Source of the DNA: Variovorax sp. CF079
GTDB lineage: Bacteria > Pseudomonadota > Gammaproteobacteria > Burkholderiales > Burkholderiaceae_C
Direction: 5' to 3'
NCBI RefSeq assembly: GCF_900101545.1
Contig: NZ_FMZU01000003.1
Location: 283,815 to 347,814 of the forward strand
Length of the DNA: 64,000 bases
Numbering within the stretch: position 1 is the stretch's first letter; each line of letters opens with the position of its first letter. The notes under the pieces are model-generated. The model saw only the letters and a list, made by a program, of their open reading frames with translations. It had not been told where the DNA came from and did not search any database. Positions 16,624 to 26,520 of the stretch are shown here, one piece after another. The position numbers were made by a program, and so were the translations under genes.

Positions 16624-17534
16624 ACACAGCCTATGAAGAAGTGATTGCATCGAGCGATGCTGACAGAGGTGCGCTCTTCGTAGAAACCGCCGCGCGCCTC
16701 GGCACCGCCGTGCAGAACGTCGAGAAGGACTTTTGGGTGTGCTGGACGCTCGACGCGTTGTTCAACGGTCTTGAGGCCGGAAGTCCCCGCCTGCTCTTCA
16801 AGGGCGGGACATCGCTCTCGAAGGCCTTCGACCTCATCCCCCGCTTCTCTGAGGACATCGATATCACGGTGTTCCGCGAAGACATCGGCCAAGCCATCGA
16901 TGCCGCAGAGCTTGATGGGCTCAGCGGCAAGCAGCAACGCAAAAGACTCGATGCAATTCGCGAGGCCTGTCAGGCCTTCATCAACGGTTCGCTGACAAGC
17001 CAGCTTGCGCAGCGTATCGATGCTATTGGCAAAGGCCGCATGAAACTGGAGCGCGACCCTGACGATGCCGATGAACAGACTTTGCTGCTCTGGTCCCCGG
17101 CGGCGACGGCACGCACGGATGACTACATCCGGTCCGCCGTCAAGATCGAAGCGGGCGCGAAGTCGGCCCTCGATCCGCATACGTCCGCTTCGGTCACGCC
17201 GTATATCGCGGCTGATCTTCCTGATCTTGATCTTCGCGTTGGCAACGTCATCACCGTCGAGGCTGAGCGCACGTTCTGGGACAAGATCATCATCCTCCAC
17301 GGCCTGCGACAGTGGCATGACCGGCGCGGTGTCCTGCGCCATGGCGGCCAAAGGGTTTCGCGCCACTACTACGACGCGCACCAGCTCATGCTAGTTCACA
17401 GTCAGCACGACGAGAGGCGACCGCCTCAGCGCGCCCTGATGTGCCGGTGCTCCAGCCGGCTCAGCCAGCGCACCAGCGGCCACAGCACCGCGAGATACAT
17501 CAGCGCCGCCAGCACGATCGGCGACGGGTTGTAG
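16620..17534 (+). pseudogene. abiEii: AbiEii-type nucleotidyltransferase toxin, 3' end lost
   Basis: The N-terminal part is a clear AbiEii/AbiGii nucleotidyltransferase: LLFKGGTSLSKAF followed by FSEDIDITVF (GG[TS] and DxD catalytic motifs), then a conserved AERTFWDKIIILHGL and SRHYYDAHQL. Homology stops at about position 17395. The last 45 codons (MLVHSQHDERR onward) are antisense to the end of the downstream ABC permease gene, so the toxin's native C-terminus has been replaced by a junction. The catalytic motifs are intact; about 50-80 residues expected after the YYDAHQL motif are missing. It may be inactive. Confidence 0.75.
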
Positions 17535-18100
17535 ATCAGCGACTGGGCGTCACGCGCCACCCGCAGGAGTTCGGGGATGGCGACCACGCTGGCGATGGTC
17601 GTGAGCTTCACCACCTCGATGCTGTTGCCGACCAGGTCGGGCAGCACGTTGCGCGCGGCCTGCGGAACAATCACATGCCGCAGCGCCTGCGCGCGCGTGA
17701 GGCCCGTGGAGCGCGCGGCCTCCATCTGGCCGACCGGCACGCTCTCGATGCCGGCACGAAACACCTCCGCGTAGTAGCTCGAGTTGTTGAGCATGAAACC
17801 GATCGCCACGGCCATCAGCTTCGGCAAGTCGATGCCGAGGAAGGGCACGCCGAAATAGATGAAGATCAACAGAACCAGCGGCGGAAAAGCGCGAAAGAAA
17901 TCGACATAGGCTGCGAGCAGAATTCGCAATGAGCGCCTGCGCGTCTGCGTGGCCAGCAGCGCGATCGCGAGGCCCGATGCCGCGCCGACCGGGATCACCA
18001 GCAGTGACAGCCATACCGTCGTCCACAGCCCGCCGAGCAGGAAGCCGAAGACTTCTCGGTACACCGCGAGGTTGAAGAAGTTCTGGAGGATGGCGTCCAT
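17426..18100 (-). CDS. Polar amino-acid ABC transporter permease (HisMQ family), second
   Basis: 224 residues with about five membrane segments. The EAA loop that contacts the ATPase is seen as QMEAARSTGLTRAQALRHVIVPQAAR, as in HisM/GlnP-type permeases. It is the last gene of an importer operon (receptor, ATPase, two permeases) and lies 12 bp after the other permease. Gene order behind a carbamoylase suggests the substrate is a D-amino acid, an N-carbamoyl amino acid or a hydantoin. Its 3' end directly abuts the broken abiEii gene. Confidence 0.88.
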   Translation of the reverse strand: MDAILQNFFNLAVYREVFGFLLGGLWTTVWLSLLVIPVGAASGLAIALLATQTRRRSLRILLAAYVDFFRAFPPLVLLIFIYFGVPFLGIDLPKLMAVAIGFMLNNSSYYAEVFRAGIESVPVGQMEAARSTGLTRAQALRHVIVPQAARNVLPDLVGNSIEVVKLTTIASVVAIPELLRVARDAQSLIYNPSPIVLAALMYLAVLWPLVRWLSRLEHRHIRAR

Positions 18101-18112
18101 GGAGTGTGAGTT

Positions 18113-18793
18113 TCATCTTTTCCAACGCCAACGCGTCTCGAGCCAGCGTGCACTCAAAACCACCGGCAGGAAGATTGCGAGGTATGCGACCGCGCCGAGC
18201 GTCAGGGGCGTTGGATTGCCCGCGTTGCTGCTGGCCGACTGCGCGTTGTTCAACACCTCGTTCAGCGCGACCACCGAGCCCAACGCCGTGTTCTTGGTGG
18301 TCGAGATCACGCGGTTGGTCAGGGCCGGCACCGCGATGCGCAGGGCCTGTGGCAGCAGCACGCGGCGCATCGACTGCCACCACGTGAGGCCGGTCGAGCG
18401 CGCAGCCTCCAGCTGGCCGCGCGGCAACGCGAGCAGGCCGGCCCAGATGCTCTCTTCGGCGTAGGCAGCGAGCACCAGCGACAGCGCGATCCAGGTCGCG
18501 GTGAACGAGGACATTGCCAGATCGATGTACGGGAACGCGAAGAACAGCACGATGATCACGACCAGCGGCGGCAGCGCGCGAAGGATGTCGACAAAGGCCA
18601 CGATGGGCAAAGACAACCACGGCCTGTGCAGGGTGCGCAGAACGGCCAGCAGCAGGCCCAGCGCCAACCCGGTCGCGGCCACGCAGAGGCCGAGCGCCAC
18701 CGTCACGCCCATGCCCTTGACGATGTCGGGCAAATAGCGCGCCGCGACTTCGGTGTTGAAGAAGGTGAAGACCAGGCGGTCGAACCAGTTCAT
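18113..18793 (-). CDS. Polar amino-acid ABC transporter permease (HisMQ family), first
   Basis: 226 residues, start ATG 18793, 5 bp after the ATPase stop. Membrane segments alternate with the EAA loop QLEAARSTGLTWWQSMRRVLLPQALR, and NRVISTTKNTALGSVVAL is the usual segment after it. It pairs with the next permease to form the heterodimeric channel in the inner membrane. Confidence 0.88.
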   Translation of the reverse strand: MNWFDRLVFTFFNTEVAARYLPDIVKGMGVTVALGLCVAATGLALGLLLAVLRTLHRPWLSLPIVAFVDILRALPPLVVIIVLFFAFPYIDLAMSSFTATWIALSLVLAAYAEESIWAGLLALPRGQLEAARSTGLTWWQSMRRVLLPQALRIAVPALTNRVISTTKNTALGSVVALNEVLNNAQSASSNAGNPTPLTLGAVAYLAIFLPVVLSARWLETRWRWKR

Positions 18794-18798
18794 GCGGT

Positions 18799-19545
18799 TC
18801 AGCTGCGCGCGTGATGGTGCCGCGACACGAAGGCGCGCGTACGCTCATGCACCGGCGCCTCGAAGACCTGTGCGGGTGTTCCCTCCTCGAGGACCACGCC
18901 GCCATCCATAAACACCACGCGGTCGGCGGCGGCACGCGCGAAGGCCATCTCGTGCGTGACGACCAGCATCGACATGCCGGCTTCTCGCAGCTCGCGCATC
19001 ACGGTCAGCACGCTGCCGACCAGCTCGGGGTCGAGAGCACTGGTTGGCTCGTCGAAGAGCATCACGCCCGGCTCCAGCGCGATCGCGCGCGCGATGCCGA
19101 CGCGCTGCTGCTGCCCGCCCGACAACTCCCCCGGACGCGAGGCCGCCTTGTCCGCGAGGCCCACGCGCTCCAGTGCCGCGAGCGCGCGCCGGCGCGCTTC
19201 GTCCTTCGAATGGCCCTGCACCAGGCGCAGGGCCAGCATCACGTTGCCGAGCGCGTCCAGATGCGGATACAGGTTGAACTGCTGGAACACCATGCCGATG
19301 CGCTGCCGGATGCGGTTGAGGTTCGCATCGGCGCGCGTGATGTCGTGGCCCTCGACCACGATCTGTCCGGCACTCGGCTCCTCGAGCCGGTTGCAGCAGC
19401 GCAGCATCGTGCTCTTGCCCGAGCCCGAAGGCCCGATCACGCAGACGAGTTCGCCCTCGCGCACGCGCAGGTCGATGCCGCGCAGCACAGGGGTGGCGCC
19501 GTAGGCCTTGTGCAGGCCGACGACTTCGAGGACCGCAGTGCTCAC
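18799..19545 (-). CDS. Amino-acid ABC transporter ATP-binding protein
   Basis: 248 residues from a GTG at 19545 that overlaps the receptor-gene stop (GTGA); the 37 extra N-terminal codons of the open frame fall inside the receptor gene and are not protein-like. Walker [11 protein letters not shown]-loop [10 protein letters not shown], signature [14 protein letters not shown], Walker [14 protein letters not shown] and the H-loop VVTHEM are all present. This is the GlnQ/HisP-type energiser of the importer. Confidence 0.93.
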   Translation of the reverse strand: MSTAVLEVVGLHKAYGATPVLRGIDLRVREGELVCVIGPSGSGKSTMLRCCNRLEEPSAGQIVVEGHDITRADANLNRIRQRIGMVFQQFNLYPHLDALGNVMLALRLVQGHSKDEARRRALAALERVGLADKAASRPGELSGGQQQRVGIARAIALEPGVMLFDEPTSALDPELVGSVLTVMRELREAGMSMLVVTHEMAFARAAADRVVFMDGGVVLEEGTPAQVFEAPVHERTRAFVSRHHHARS

Positions 19546-20399
19546 GAACAGCTGGGCGTGACGGGCGTGGCGTCGTAGCCCTCGAGCCCCGGCACGCCGT
19601 GGCCGGGCGCGAGCTTGACGGCGGTGGCCGATGCATCGGGCCTGGCGCCGAACCACTTCTCCGCGAGCCTAGCGACGGTGCCGTCCTGCTTCATGCACTT
19701 GAGCGCCATCGAGGCCGCGTTGCGGCCAGCCTTGTCATCGGCCCGGAAGGCCAGCGCCCAGACCAGGCCGGTCTTCACCGTGTAGCTGGTCTGCACCGCC
19801 GGGTTCTGCTTGGCGGCCCAGCCGGCCACCGTGTTGCCCGCGAGGTTGGCGAAGGCGCGGCCCGACTGCACCGCCTGCACCGCATCGGCGTTGGTGCCGT
19901 ACACGTCGAAGCTGAAGCCGTACTTCTGCGCGTTGTCCTTGGCCCAGTTCTCGTAGGCCGAGCCCTTGTTGACGGCGATGGTCTTGCCCTTGAGCTCCTC
20001 CAGCGCGGCGATGGGCGCCGTGCCCTTCTTGATGACGAAGGTGTAGTCGGTATCCAGGTAACCTTCAGTGAAGAGCATGGCCTTGGCGCGCTCGGGCGTG
20101 ACGGTAACGGGCGCGAGGATGAAGTCGTACTTCTTCGCGTTCAGTCCGGGCACGAGGCCCGAGAACTCGGTGCCCTCGATCTCGAGCTTGCGGCCTTCGC
20201 GCCTGGCGAGTTCTTCGCCGAGCTCGATGTTGAAGCCCTGCAGGCCGCCGCCGAGCTTGACCATCGCGTGCGGCGCGAAGGTCGCGTCCACGCCCGTCTT
20301 GAGCGGCGCGCCTGTTTGCGCCGTGGCGGAAAACACGGCGGCGCCGGCAAGCGCTGCCCCCAGCACGCGGATCGCGACAACGCGGTTCAGTTCGCTCAT
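19542..20399 (-). CDS. Periplasmic amino-acid-binding protein (family 3)
   Basis: 285 residues, ATG at 20399 with AGGAG 8 bp before it. The signal peptide runs to about residue 28 (cleavage near FSATAQ). The mature part shows the family 3 pattern: [70 protein letters not shown]. One pair of Cys (KCMKQDG and the C-terminal SCS) may form a disulphide. It delivers the substrate to the permease pair; the exact ligand cannot be read from sequence. Confidence 0.9.
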   Translation of the reverse strand: MSELNRVVAIRVLGAALAGAAVFSATAQTGAPLKTGVDATFAPHAMVKLGGGLQGFNIELGEELARREGRKLEIEGTEFSGLVPGLNAKKYDFILAPVTVTPERAKAMLFTEGYLDTDYTFVIKKGTAPIAALEELKGKTIAVNKGSAYENWAKDNAQKYGFSFDVYGTNADAVQAVQSGRAFANLAGNTVAGWAAKQNPAVQTSYTVKTGLVWALAFRADDKAGRNAASMALKCMKQDGTVARLAEKWFGARPDASATAVKLAPGHGVPGLEGYDATPVTPSCS

Positions 20400-20404
20400 G
20401 GTGG

Positions 20405-21382
20405 CTACTCCTGGAGAGATGAAGTTGAAGTGGAAAGGGGTGGCCCGCCCAGCGACTCGCCGGCGCCGGTGCGCTCGACGATCAGCCCGTAGTGCTCGGG
20501 CCGCCGGTGCTTGGCGAAGTTGAAGACGTGCTCGCGGAAGTTGTCGCCCAGCGCGAGGTCGGCGTTGACGACGAGCACCTCGTCTTCCTCCCCCTGCGCC
20601 TGCGCGACGATCTCCCCGCTGGGCGCGACGATGGCGGAGCCGCCGATCATGTGGAAGCCGTCCTCGGCCCCGCACTTGGCCGAAGCCGCGACCCACATCG
20701 CGTTCTGGTAGGCCGCGGCCTGCAGCGACAACAGGTGGCTGGACATGCGCAGGTGCGGCGGCTCGCTCCAGTGGATGTTCCAGCTCGGCGTGTTGTAGCC
20801 CAGCACGGCGAGCTCGGCGCTTTGCAGGCCCATCACGCGGAAGGTCTCGGGCCAGCGCCGGTCGTTGCAGATGCACATGCCGATCCGCGTGCCGAGCGTC
20901 TTCCAGACCTTGAAGCCCTCATTGCCGACCTCGAAGTACTTCTTCTCCAGGTGCTGGAACGGCGCTTCGGGCTTGTGGTCCGAGTGGCCGGGCAGATGGA
21001 TCTTGCGGTAGCGACCGACGATGTTCGCTTGGTCGTCCACCAGCACCGCGGTGTTGAAGCGCCGGCCGTCCTCCGTGAGCTCGGCGTAGCCCAGATAGAA
21101 GCCGATGCGCAGCTCGCGCGCGAGGTCGAAGAGCGGCTGCGTCTCGGCGCTCGGCATGGAGGGCTCGAAGAAACGCTCGGTGACCTCCGCGTCGGGCAGC
21201 CAGTAGCGCGGAAAGAAGGTGGTAAGCGCGAGCTCGGGAAACACCACCATGCGCGCGCCGCGGCTGCGCGCCTCGCGCATCATGGCGACAAGGCGGGCGA
21301 CGACGCCAGCGCGGCTGTTCGCGAGATGAACCGGCCCGAGCTGGGCGACGGCGAGGCCGAAGCGGCGCGATGTGGAACTCAT
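20405..21382 (-). CDS. N-carbamoyl-D-amino-acid hydrolase (first copy)
   Basis: 325 residues. Nitrilase-fold amidase; the Glu-Lys-Cys triad is visible in FPELALTTFFPR, KIHLPGH and MCICNDRRWPE, and the last motif is characteristic of D-carbamoylases. The reaction releases the free D-amino acid, CO2 and ammonia from N-carbamoyl-D-amino acids, the product of the hydantoinase encoded just upstream (4-bp overlap). It is in one operon with the importer. A second, diverged copy is encoded at 31898-32884. Confidence 0.92.
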   Translation of the reverse strand: MSSTSRRFGLAVAQLGPVHLANSRAGVVARLVAMMREARSRGARMVVFPELALTTFFPRYWLPDAEVTERFFEPSMPSAETQPLFDLARELRIGFYLGYAELTEDGRRFNTAVLVDDQANIVGRYRKIHLPGHSDHKPEAPFQHLEKKYFEVGNEGFKVWKTLGTRIGMCICNDRRWPETFRVMGLQSAELAVLGYNTPSWNIHWSEPPHLRMSSHLLSLQAAAYQNAMWVAASAKCGAEDGFHMIGGSAIVAPSGEIVAQAQGEEDEVLVVNADLALGDNFREHVFNFAKHRRPEHYGLIVERTGAGESLGGPPLSTSTSSLQE

Positions 21383-22884
21383 TCAGGGTCTTTCTGCATG
21401 CCTTTGAGGCGCTTGAAAAATGGGCTGGAGGCGCCATCGGCGGCGCGGCGCGCGTGCGCGGCCAGCGGCTCGGGTATGCCGCGCGGGAGGTACTGGCCCG
21501 ATCCGCGTTCGGCGTGCATCCGGCCGTCCTCGACGATCACGCGGCCTCGGCTCACGACCACCTCGGGCCAGCCGCGCACGGTACGGCCTTCATAGGGCGT
21601 GTAGCCCACGTTGTCGTGCAGCATCGCGGTGCTCACCTGCACCTCGCGCCCGGGGTTCCACAGCGCGATGTCGGCATCGGCGCCGATCGCGATGGTTCCC
21701 TTGCGCGGCAGCAGGCCGTAGAGGCGGGCGTGGTTGGTGGCAGTGAGCGCGACGAATTCCTCGATCGTGATGCGGCCGCCCATCACCCCCTCGGAGAACA
21801 GCAGCGGCATGCGCAGCTCGATGCCGGGCACGCCGTTGGCCATGTCCTTGAAGGTGGTCGCATCGCCATACGGCAGCTTGCCGCTCTGGTCGTAACGGTA
21901 GGGCGCGTGGTCGGACGAATACACGGACAGCGTGCCGTCCTTGAAGCCGTCCCACACCGCCTGCTGCGAAGCCGCGTCGCGCGGCGGCGGCGAGCAGCAG
22001 AACTTGGCGCCCTCAAGCCCGGGCTTGTCGAGGTCGTCGGCCGTGAGAAAGAGATACTGCGGGCAGCTCTCCGCATGCACGCTGGCGCCCAGCGCGCGCG
22101 CGTCGCGCAGCACCTGCACCGTTTCGGCGCCGGCCACGTGCACGATCAGCGCGGGCACGTCGATGAGCCGCGACAGCGCGATCGCACGCTGCGTGGCCTC
22201 GGTCTCGGCCAGCGGATCGTGCGCCACGCGGTGATACTTGGGCGCGACACGGCCGGCATCGAGAAGGCGGCGCGCGATCCAGCGGATCATGTCGTGGTTC
22301 TCGGCATGGATCATCACCAGCGCGCCCTCCTCGCCCGCGAGCTTCAGCACGTCCAGCAGCTGGTAGTCGTCGAGCTTCAGGCGGTCGTAGGTCATGTAGA
22401 CCTTGAGCGATGTGATGCCGTCGCGGATGGCCTGCGGCAGGTCCTGCTTCAGCGCCTGATCGTCGGGGTTCGCGAGGATCAGGTGAAAGCCGTAGTCGAT
22501 GACGGCCTTCTCGCGCGCGAGTGCCGCGTAGTCGGCCACGACCTTCGGAATCGCCATGCCGCGGTGCTGCGCCGCGAAGGGAATGATGGTGGTGGTGCCG
22601 CCGAACGCGGCCGACACGGTGGCCGAGTGGAAGTCGTCCGCGCACATCACGCCCATGCCCGAGAGCTGTTCGACGTGGCAGTGGCTGTCGATGCCGCCGG
22701 GAAGCACCCAGCGGCCGGTGGCGTTGATGTCGCGCAGTCCCGCCGGCAGACCGGGCGCGATGGCGGCGATGACGCCGCCGCGCACGCCGATGTCGGCGGT
22801 GAAGGTCTCGGTGGCGGTGGAGATGCGGCCGCCCCGCACGGTGAGGTCGAAGGGCGCGGCGGGATCAGCGACGGAAGTGTTCAT
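21379..22884 (-). CDS. D-hydantoinase / dihydropyrimidinase
   Basis: 501 residues from the ATG at 22884 (GTG three codons earlier is an alternative). The binuclear metal site can be followed: GGIDSHCHVEQ (HxH), SLKVYMTY (carbamylated Lys), IHAEN and VHVAGAETV (His), YSSDHAPY (Asp). It opens the hydantoin or dihydropyrimidine ring to an N-carbamoyl amino acid. The HCH in place of the usual HTH is a small variation. The C-terminal MHAERGSGQYLPR is typical of hydantoinases. Confidence 0.92.
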   Translation of the reverse strand: MNTSVADPAAPFDLTVRGGRISTATETFTADIGVRGGVIAAIAPGLPAGLRDINATGRWVLPGGIDSHCHVEQLSGMGVMCADDFHSATVSAAFGGTTTIIPFAAQHRGMAIPKVVADYAALAREKAVIDYGFHLILANPDDQALKQDLPQAIRDGITSLKVYMTYDRLKLDDYQLLDVLKLAGEEGALVMIHAENHDMIRWIARRLLDAGRVAPKYHRVAHDPLAETEATQRAIALSRLIDVPALIVHVAGAETVQVLRDARALGASVHAESCPQYLFLTADDLDKPGLEGAKFCCSPPPRDAASQQAVWDGFKDGTLSVYSSDHAPYRYDQSGKLPYGDATTFKDMANGVPGIELRMPLLFSEGVMGGRITIEEFVALTATNHARLYGLLPRKGTIAIGADADIALWNPGREVQVSTAMLHDNVGYTPYEGRTVRGWPEVVVSRGRVIVEDGRMHAERGSGQYLPRGIPEPLAAHARRAADGASSPFFKRLKGMQKDPE

Positions 22885-22896
22885 CGTCGTCACCCA

Positions 22897-23835
22897 CTAT
22901 GCGATCGCCTGCGCGCCGGTCGCTTGGAGCGACAGGCCGACGCGCGCCACGACAGCTTCGATCTCGGCCTCGGTCAGAGCATCGATGCGCATGCCGGGCG
23001 AGCGAATGGCTGCCGAGCCGATCGCCCCGCGCCGCATGTAGATGTATTTGCGCAGCGCCAGCCCCACCTTGGGCTGGAATTCGTAGCGGATGAGCGGGCA
23101 GTACTTGTCGAACACGGCCGCCGCGCCCGCCACGTCGCCGGCCGCGTAGAGCGCGTGGATGCGCACCAGGATTTCGGGGAACGCGAAGCCCGTCATGGTG
23201 CCGATGGCCCCGCGCTGCAGCTCTTCGAGAAAATACACGCCACCGAGACCGCCGAAGATGCGCATGGCGTCGCCGGCCAGTTCGCGGATGCGCGTGATCT
23301 TCGGGCCGACGGGCGGCTCTTCCATCTTGATGATGTTCACGCCGCCTTCTTTCGCGAGGCGTGCCACCAGCTCAGGCCTGATCTCGGTACCGAAGGAATC
23401 GGGGAAGTCGTGGATGGCGACGGCGATGCCGACCGATTGCGCGACCGTGCGGTAGTAGTCGAAGAGCACCGTGTCTGACGCGTTGTCCAGCGGCGCGACG
23501 AACACAGCCGCCGCGCCCAGCGCCTCGGCCTCGACCGCCTGCTCTACCGCGCCCGCGATGCCGAGCGCGCGCACGCCGACCCACACCGGCAGGCGCCCTG
23601 CCGACGCCTTGATGAAGGCGCCGATCACGTCCCTGCGTTCCTGCGCCGAGAGCTTGTGCGCTTCACCGAGGAAGCCCAGTACTGCGAGGCCCGCGGCGCC
23701 GGCATCGACCTGAAATTCGACCAGCGTGGCGATGCTTTCGAGATCGATCTCGCGGTTGGCGAGGAAGGGCGTCGGGCAGATCGTGTAGACGCCGGTGGCG
23801 CTCATGGCGCCGCTTGGAGAGAGTGTCTTTGTCAT
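22897..23835 (-). CDS. DapA-family aldolase/lyase of unknown substrate
   Basis: 312 residues, TIM barrel of the dihydrodipicolinate synthase/N-acetylneuraminate lyase family. The Schiff-base Lys is in GVNIIKMEEPP. The Tyr usually found in the YNVP motif of DapA is replaced: the segment reads AIHDFPDSFG, so it is not a lysine-biosynthesis DapA. An internal ATG at 23805 is an alternative start. In this operon it may split or dehydrate a 2-oxo acid made downstream of the D-amino acids; that is inference. Confidence 0.8.
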   Translation of the reverse strand: MTKTLSPSGAMSATGVYTICPTPFLANREIDLESIATLVEFQVDAGAAGLAVLGFLGEAHKLSAQERRDVIGAFIKASAGRLPVWVGVRALGIAGAVEQAVEAEALGAAAVFVAPLDNASDTVLFDYYRTVAQSVGIAVAIHDFPDSFGTEIRPELVARLAKEGGVNIIKMEEPPVGPKITRIRELAGDAMRIFGGLGGVYFLEELQRGAIGTMTGFAFPEILVRIHALYAAGDVAGAAAVFDKYCPLIRYEFQPKVGLALRKYIYMRRGAIGSAAIRSPGMRIDALTEAEIEAVVARVGLSLQATGAQAIA

Positions 23836-23865
23836 TCGAATGTCGACCGGATCAGGGAAGGCGTT

Positions 23866-25395
23866 TCAGTGGGTGTGCTGGCACGCGCCGTAGCGATGCA
23901 CGTGAAAGGGCTCCGCCGCCAAGCCGGGACAGAAGCTGCCGACCACCGGCTCCAGTTCGCAATAGAGCGCGTGGTTCGAGTGGTTCAGGCGCTCGAGCCG
24001 CTCGACGGCGTTCTCCGCGTCGCGCGCGAGCTTGTGCATGTCGACATGCAGCAGCTTGCGTTGCGCGACGACCATGCGCCCGCCCACCATCACCGAGTCG
24101 ACCGCGCCGCCGTCCTCGGCATGCACCAGCGAGTTGGTGATGTTGATGAGCGGGATCATGTTGATGTTGCGACTGTCGAGGAACACCACGTCCGCCTTGT
24201 AGCCTGGCGCGATGCGGCCCAGCGTGTCGCCGAAGCCCAGCGCCCGCGCGCTGCCCACCGTGGCGGCGCGCAGCACTTCGCCGGTGGTGATCCAGTTCTG
24301 CCAGTCCGGGCCCTGCACCTTCGACACCATCGAAGCGAGGCGCATGGCTTCGAACATGTTCTGGTTGTCCGAGCAGTTGGAGCCGTCGGTGCCGATGCCC
24401 ACGTTCACTCCGCTCGACAGCATCCTGCGCATGTTCGCGAGGCCGCTGCCCAGGCGCATGTTGCTGCCCGGGTTGTGCGCGACCGAGGCACCCCTGTCGC
24501 CGAGCAGCTTCATGTCGTCGTCATCCAGCCATACGCCGTGGGCCACGGTGAAGCCGGGACCGACGAGGCCGAGCTTGTCCATGTGCGCCGTGAGCGTGGT
24601 GCCGTAGGTGCGCATGCCGGCGATGGCCTGGACCTTCGATTCGGACACGTGCGAATGCATCGGCAGGCCGTGTTCGTGCGCGAGGTTGCGGCAGCCGATC
24701 AGGAACTCGTCGGTGCAGTGGTGCGGAATGGTCGGCGCGATGGCGAGCCGGACCTGGCCGGTGTCGCCGTGCCAGTGCTTCACCGTGTCGGCCATGGCTT
24801 TCAGGATCGAATCGGTGGGCGCCATGCGCATTCGCTCCACTTCCTTGCGCAGCTTGGGCGGAAGCGCTTCGAGCAGCCCCGGAATCGCCTCGAAGAAGCT
24901 CAGGTTCGCCACCATCGGCGCGAGCACGGCGCGCATGCCCGCCTGCGTGTAGGCCGCGGCGGCGGCCTGCATGCCCTCCACGGTCGGGCTCGGAAACTCG
25001 AAGGTCAAGTCGTAGCAGGCGGTGCAGCCCTTTAGCAGCATCTCCGACGCGCCGATGAGCGTGGCGAGGTGCTTGTCCTCGGAGGAGCGGTTGCCGCTGA
25101 TCCACGGGCCGGCGGTGAGTAGCAGCTCCAGCGTCCAGCGGTCGCCCATGCCGCGCGCGAGATTGCCGTGGCCGTGCGTGTGGGCGTTGACAAGCCCGGG
25201 GTGCAGCAGCATGCCGGCGGCGTCGACTCCCTGCGTGCCTTCGGGCACGACCATGCCGGGCGCGCCGAGTTCGTGGATGGTGTCGTCCTTGATGAGGATG
25301 TCGACCGTGCGGGGCATCGGCACGCCGGGCTCGACCAGCCGGCCGCCGCGGATCACTGTCCAGTCGGGCGTCGTACGGGCAGCTTCGTTGAGCAT
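23866..25395 (-). CDS. Amidohydrolase of the ATZ/TRZ (SsnA-like) family
   Basis: 509 residues from the ATG at 25395, which has AGGA 8 bp before it; the 17 extra codons of the open frame lack such a site. Metal ligands are seen in NAHTHGHGNLARG (HxH), MHSHVSES, FTVAHGVWL and GIGTDGSNCSDN. These enzymes deaminate or dechlorinate N-heterocycles or hydrolyse cyclic ureas. As first gene of the hydantoin operon it probably prepares a ring substrate. The C-terminal HVHRYGACQHTH is unusually His-rich. Confidence 0.85.
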   Translation of the reverse strand: MLNEAARTTPDWTVIRGGRLVEPGVPMPRTVDILIKDDTIHELGAPGMVVPEGTQGVDAAGMLLHPGLVNAHTHGHGNLARGMGDRWTLELLLTAGPWISGNRSSEDKHLATLIGASEMLLKGCTACYDLTFEFPSPTVEGMQAAAAAYTQAGMRAVLAPMVANLSFFEAIPGLLEALPPKLRKEVERMRMAPTDSILKAMADTVKHWHGDTGQVRLAIAPTIPHHCTDEFLIGCRNLAHEHGLPMHSHVSESKVQAIAGMRTYGTTLTAHMDKLGLVGPGFTVAHGVWLDDDDMKLLGDRGASVAHNPGSNMRLGSGLANMRRMLSSGVNVGIGTDGSNCSDNQNMFEAMRLASMVSKVQGPDWQNWITTGEVLRAATVGSARALGFGDTLGRIAPGYKADVVFLDSRNINMIPLINITNSLVHAEDGGAVDSVMVGGRMVVAQRKLLHVDMHKLARDAENAVERLERLNHSNHALYCELEPVVGSFCPGLAAEPFHVHRYGACQHTH

Positions 25396-25493
25396 GGGCG
25401 GGGTCCTGGGAAAGTGAGTTGACGCAACGCGAGGCGTCGGACGCAATGGTGTGGCGCGCGGCGGCGCTTGTCGTATGCTGATTTGTGGTGCGT

Positions 25494-25512
25494 CCTTAAC
25501 AGGACGTTATGG
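25494..25512. promoter_or_regulatory. LysR-type operator before the hydantoin operon
   Basis: The imperfect palindrome CCTTAACAGGACGTTATGG (CTTAAC-N5-GTTATG) fits the T-N11-A rule of LysR boxes. It lies about 100 bp before the amidohydrolase start and just beyond the 3' end of the lysR gene. Closely related palindromes occur at 26521 and 33050. Confidence 0.65.
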
Positions 25513-25534
25513 CGTGGTCCGGCGTGCCGCTGCC

Positions 25535-26494
25535 TCAGGCGGCGTGACGCAGCAGCTCGGAAGCTCCGTCATTCGCCGGCACATCCGCATCCGGCGAAGC
25601 AAAGCCCTGCTGCGCCAGCAACGCACGCAAGGTACCGACGAAAGCCTGCGCCGGCTGCGACAAAGGCTCGTAGCACGGATACACGAGGTTCGCGATCAGC
25701 GAAGGTGCACCGGCCAACGGCCGAACGACAAAGTGATTCGCGGGCCAGCTGCGCACCGAGAACTCGTCCACGATGGCGATGCCCGCCCCCATCTCGACCA
25801 GCGCGCAGGCGTTCTGCGGCGAGCCGACTTCGATCGCCGCCTTCAACGGCTCGTCCACCGCCTCGTACATGTCGGCGATGCGCATGCCCAGCGGGGTGTC
25901 GCGCCCATAGCTCACCAGCGCAAACGGTCGCAGGTCCGCGAGCTTCAGCGTCGACCGGCGGGCCAACGGATGGTTGTACGGGCAGATGCAGACCATCGTG
26001 CCACGCGCGATCGGCGTCACCTGCAGGTTCGGATGGTCCATCGGAAGGATGACCACGCCGAGATCCGCCTGGCGATTCAGCAACCGATCCTTCAGATGCG
26101 CATAGCTCAGGAACTGGAAGGTCACCCGCACATCCGCGTTGCTCTGCCGGAAGCGCGCGATGACCTGCGGAATCAGCGTCTGGCCGATGCTCGGGCTCGA
26201 CACCACGTGCAGCAGACCATGTCGCCGATCGGCCAGATCGTGCGCCAGCTCGCTCACGCGCTGCACGCCGAGGTACACGTTCTCCACCTCGCGAATCAAC
26301 TGCTTGGCCTCCGGCGTGGCATAGAGCCGGCCCTTGATGCGCTCGAACAACGCGAAGCCGAGACGGCTCTCGGTATAGGACAGCAGGCGGCTCACCGCGG
26401 GCTGCGACACGTGCAGCACACGGGATGCGCCGCTGATGGAACCCGTCGTCATCACCGCCCGGAACACTTCGATCTGACGCAGGTTCATGGACAT
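25535..26494 (-). CDS. LysR-family regulator of the hydantoin cluster
   Basis: 319 residues from the ATG at 26494; the long upstream extension of the frame crosses the racemase gene and is rejected. The winged helix is standard: LRQIEVFRAVMTTGSISGASRVLHVSQPAVSRLLSY. The effector domain contains GRDTPLGMRI. The gene is divergent from the racemase and lies directly before the hydantoinase operon, so it probably controls both. It belongs to the same subgroup as the second LysR at 33169 (shared SYGRDTP/GYGRDTP motif). Confidence 0.9.
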   Translation of the reverse strand: MSMNLRQIEVFRAVMTTGSISGASRVLHVSQPAVSRLLSYTESRLGFALFERIKGRLYATPEAKQLIREVENVYLGVQRVSELAHDLADRRHGLLHVVSSPSIGQTLIPQVIARFRQSNADVRVTFQFLSYAHLKDRLLNRQADLGVVILPMDHPNLQVTPIARGTMVCICPYNHPLARRSTLKLADLRPFALVSYGRDTPLGMRIADMYEAVDEPLKAAIEVGSPQNACALVEMGAGIAIVDEFSVRSWPANHFVVRPLAGAPSLIANLVYPCYEPLSQPAQAFVGTLRALLAQQGFASPDADVPANDGASELLRHAA

Positions 26495-26520
26495 GGAGAC
26501 TTCCTTGCACTGAAATGAGG

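Noticed and set aside
16320..17381. 353-codon minus-strand frame opposite abiE
   Set aside because: Antisense to well-supported AbiEi/AbiEii sequence; no pattern.
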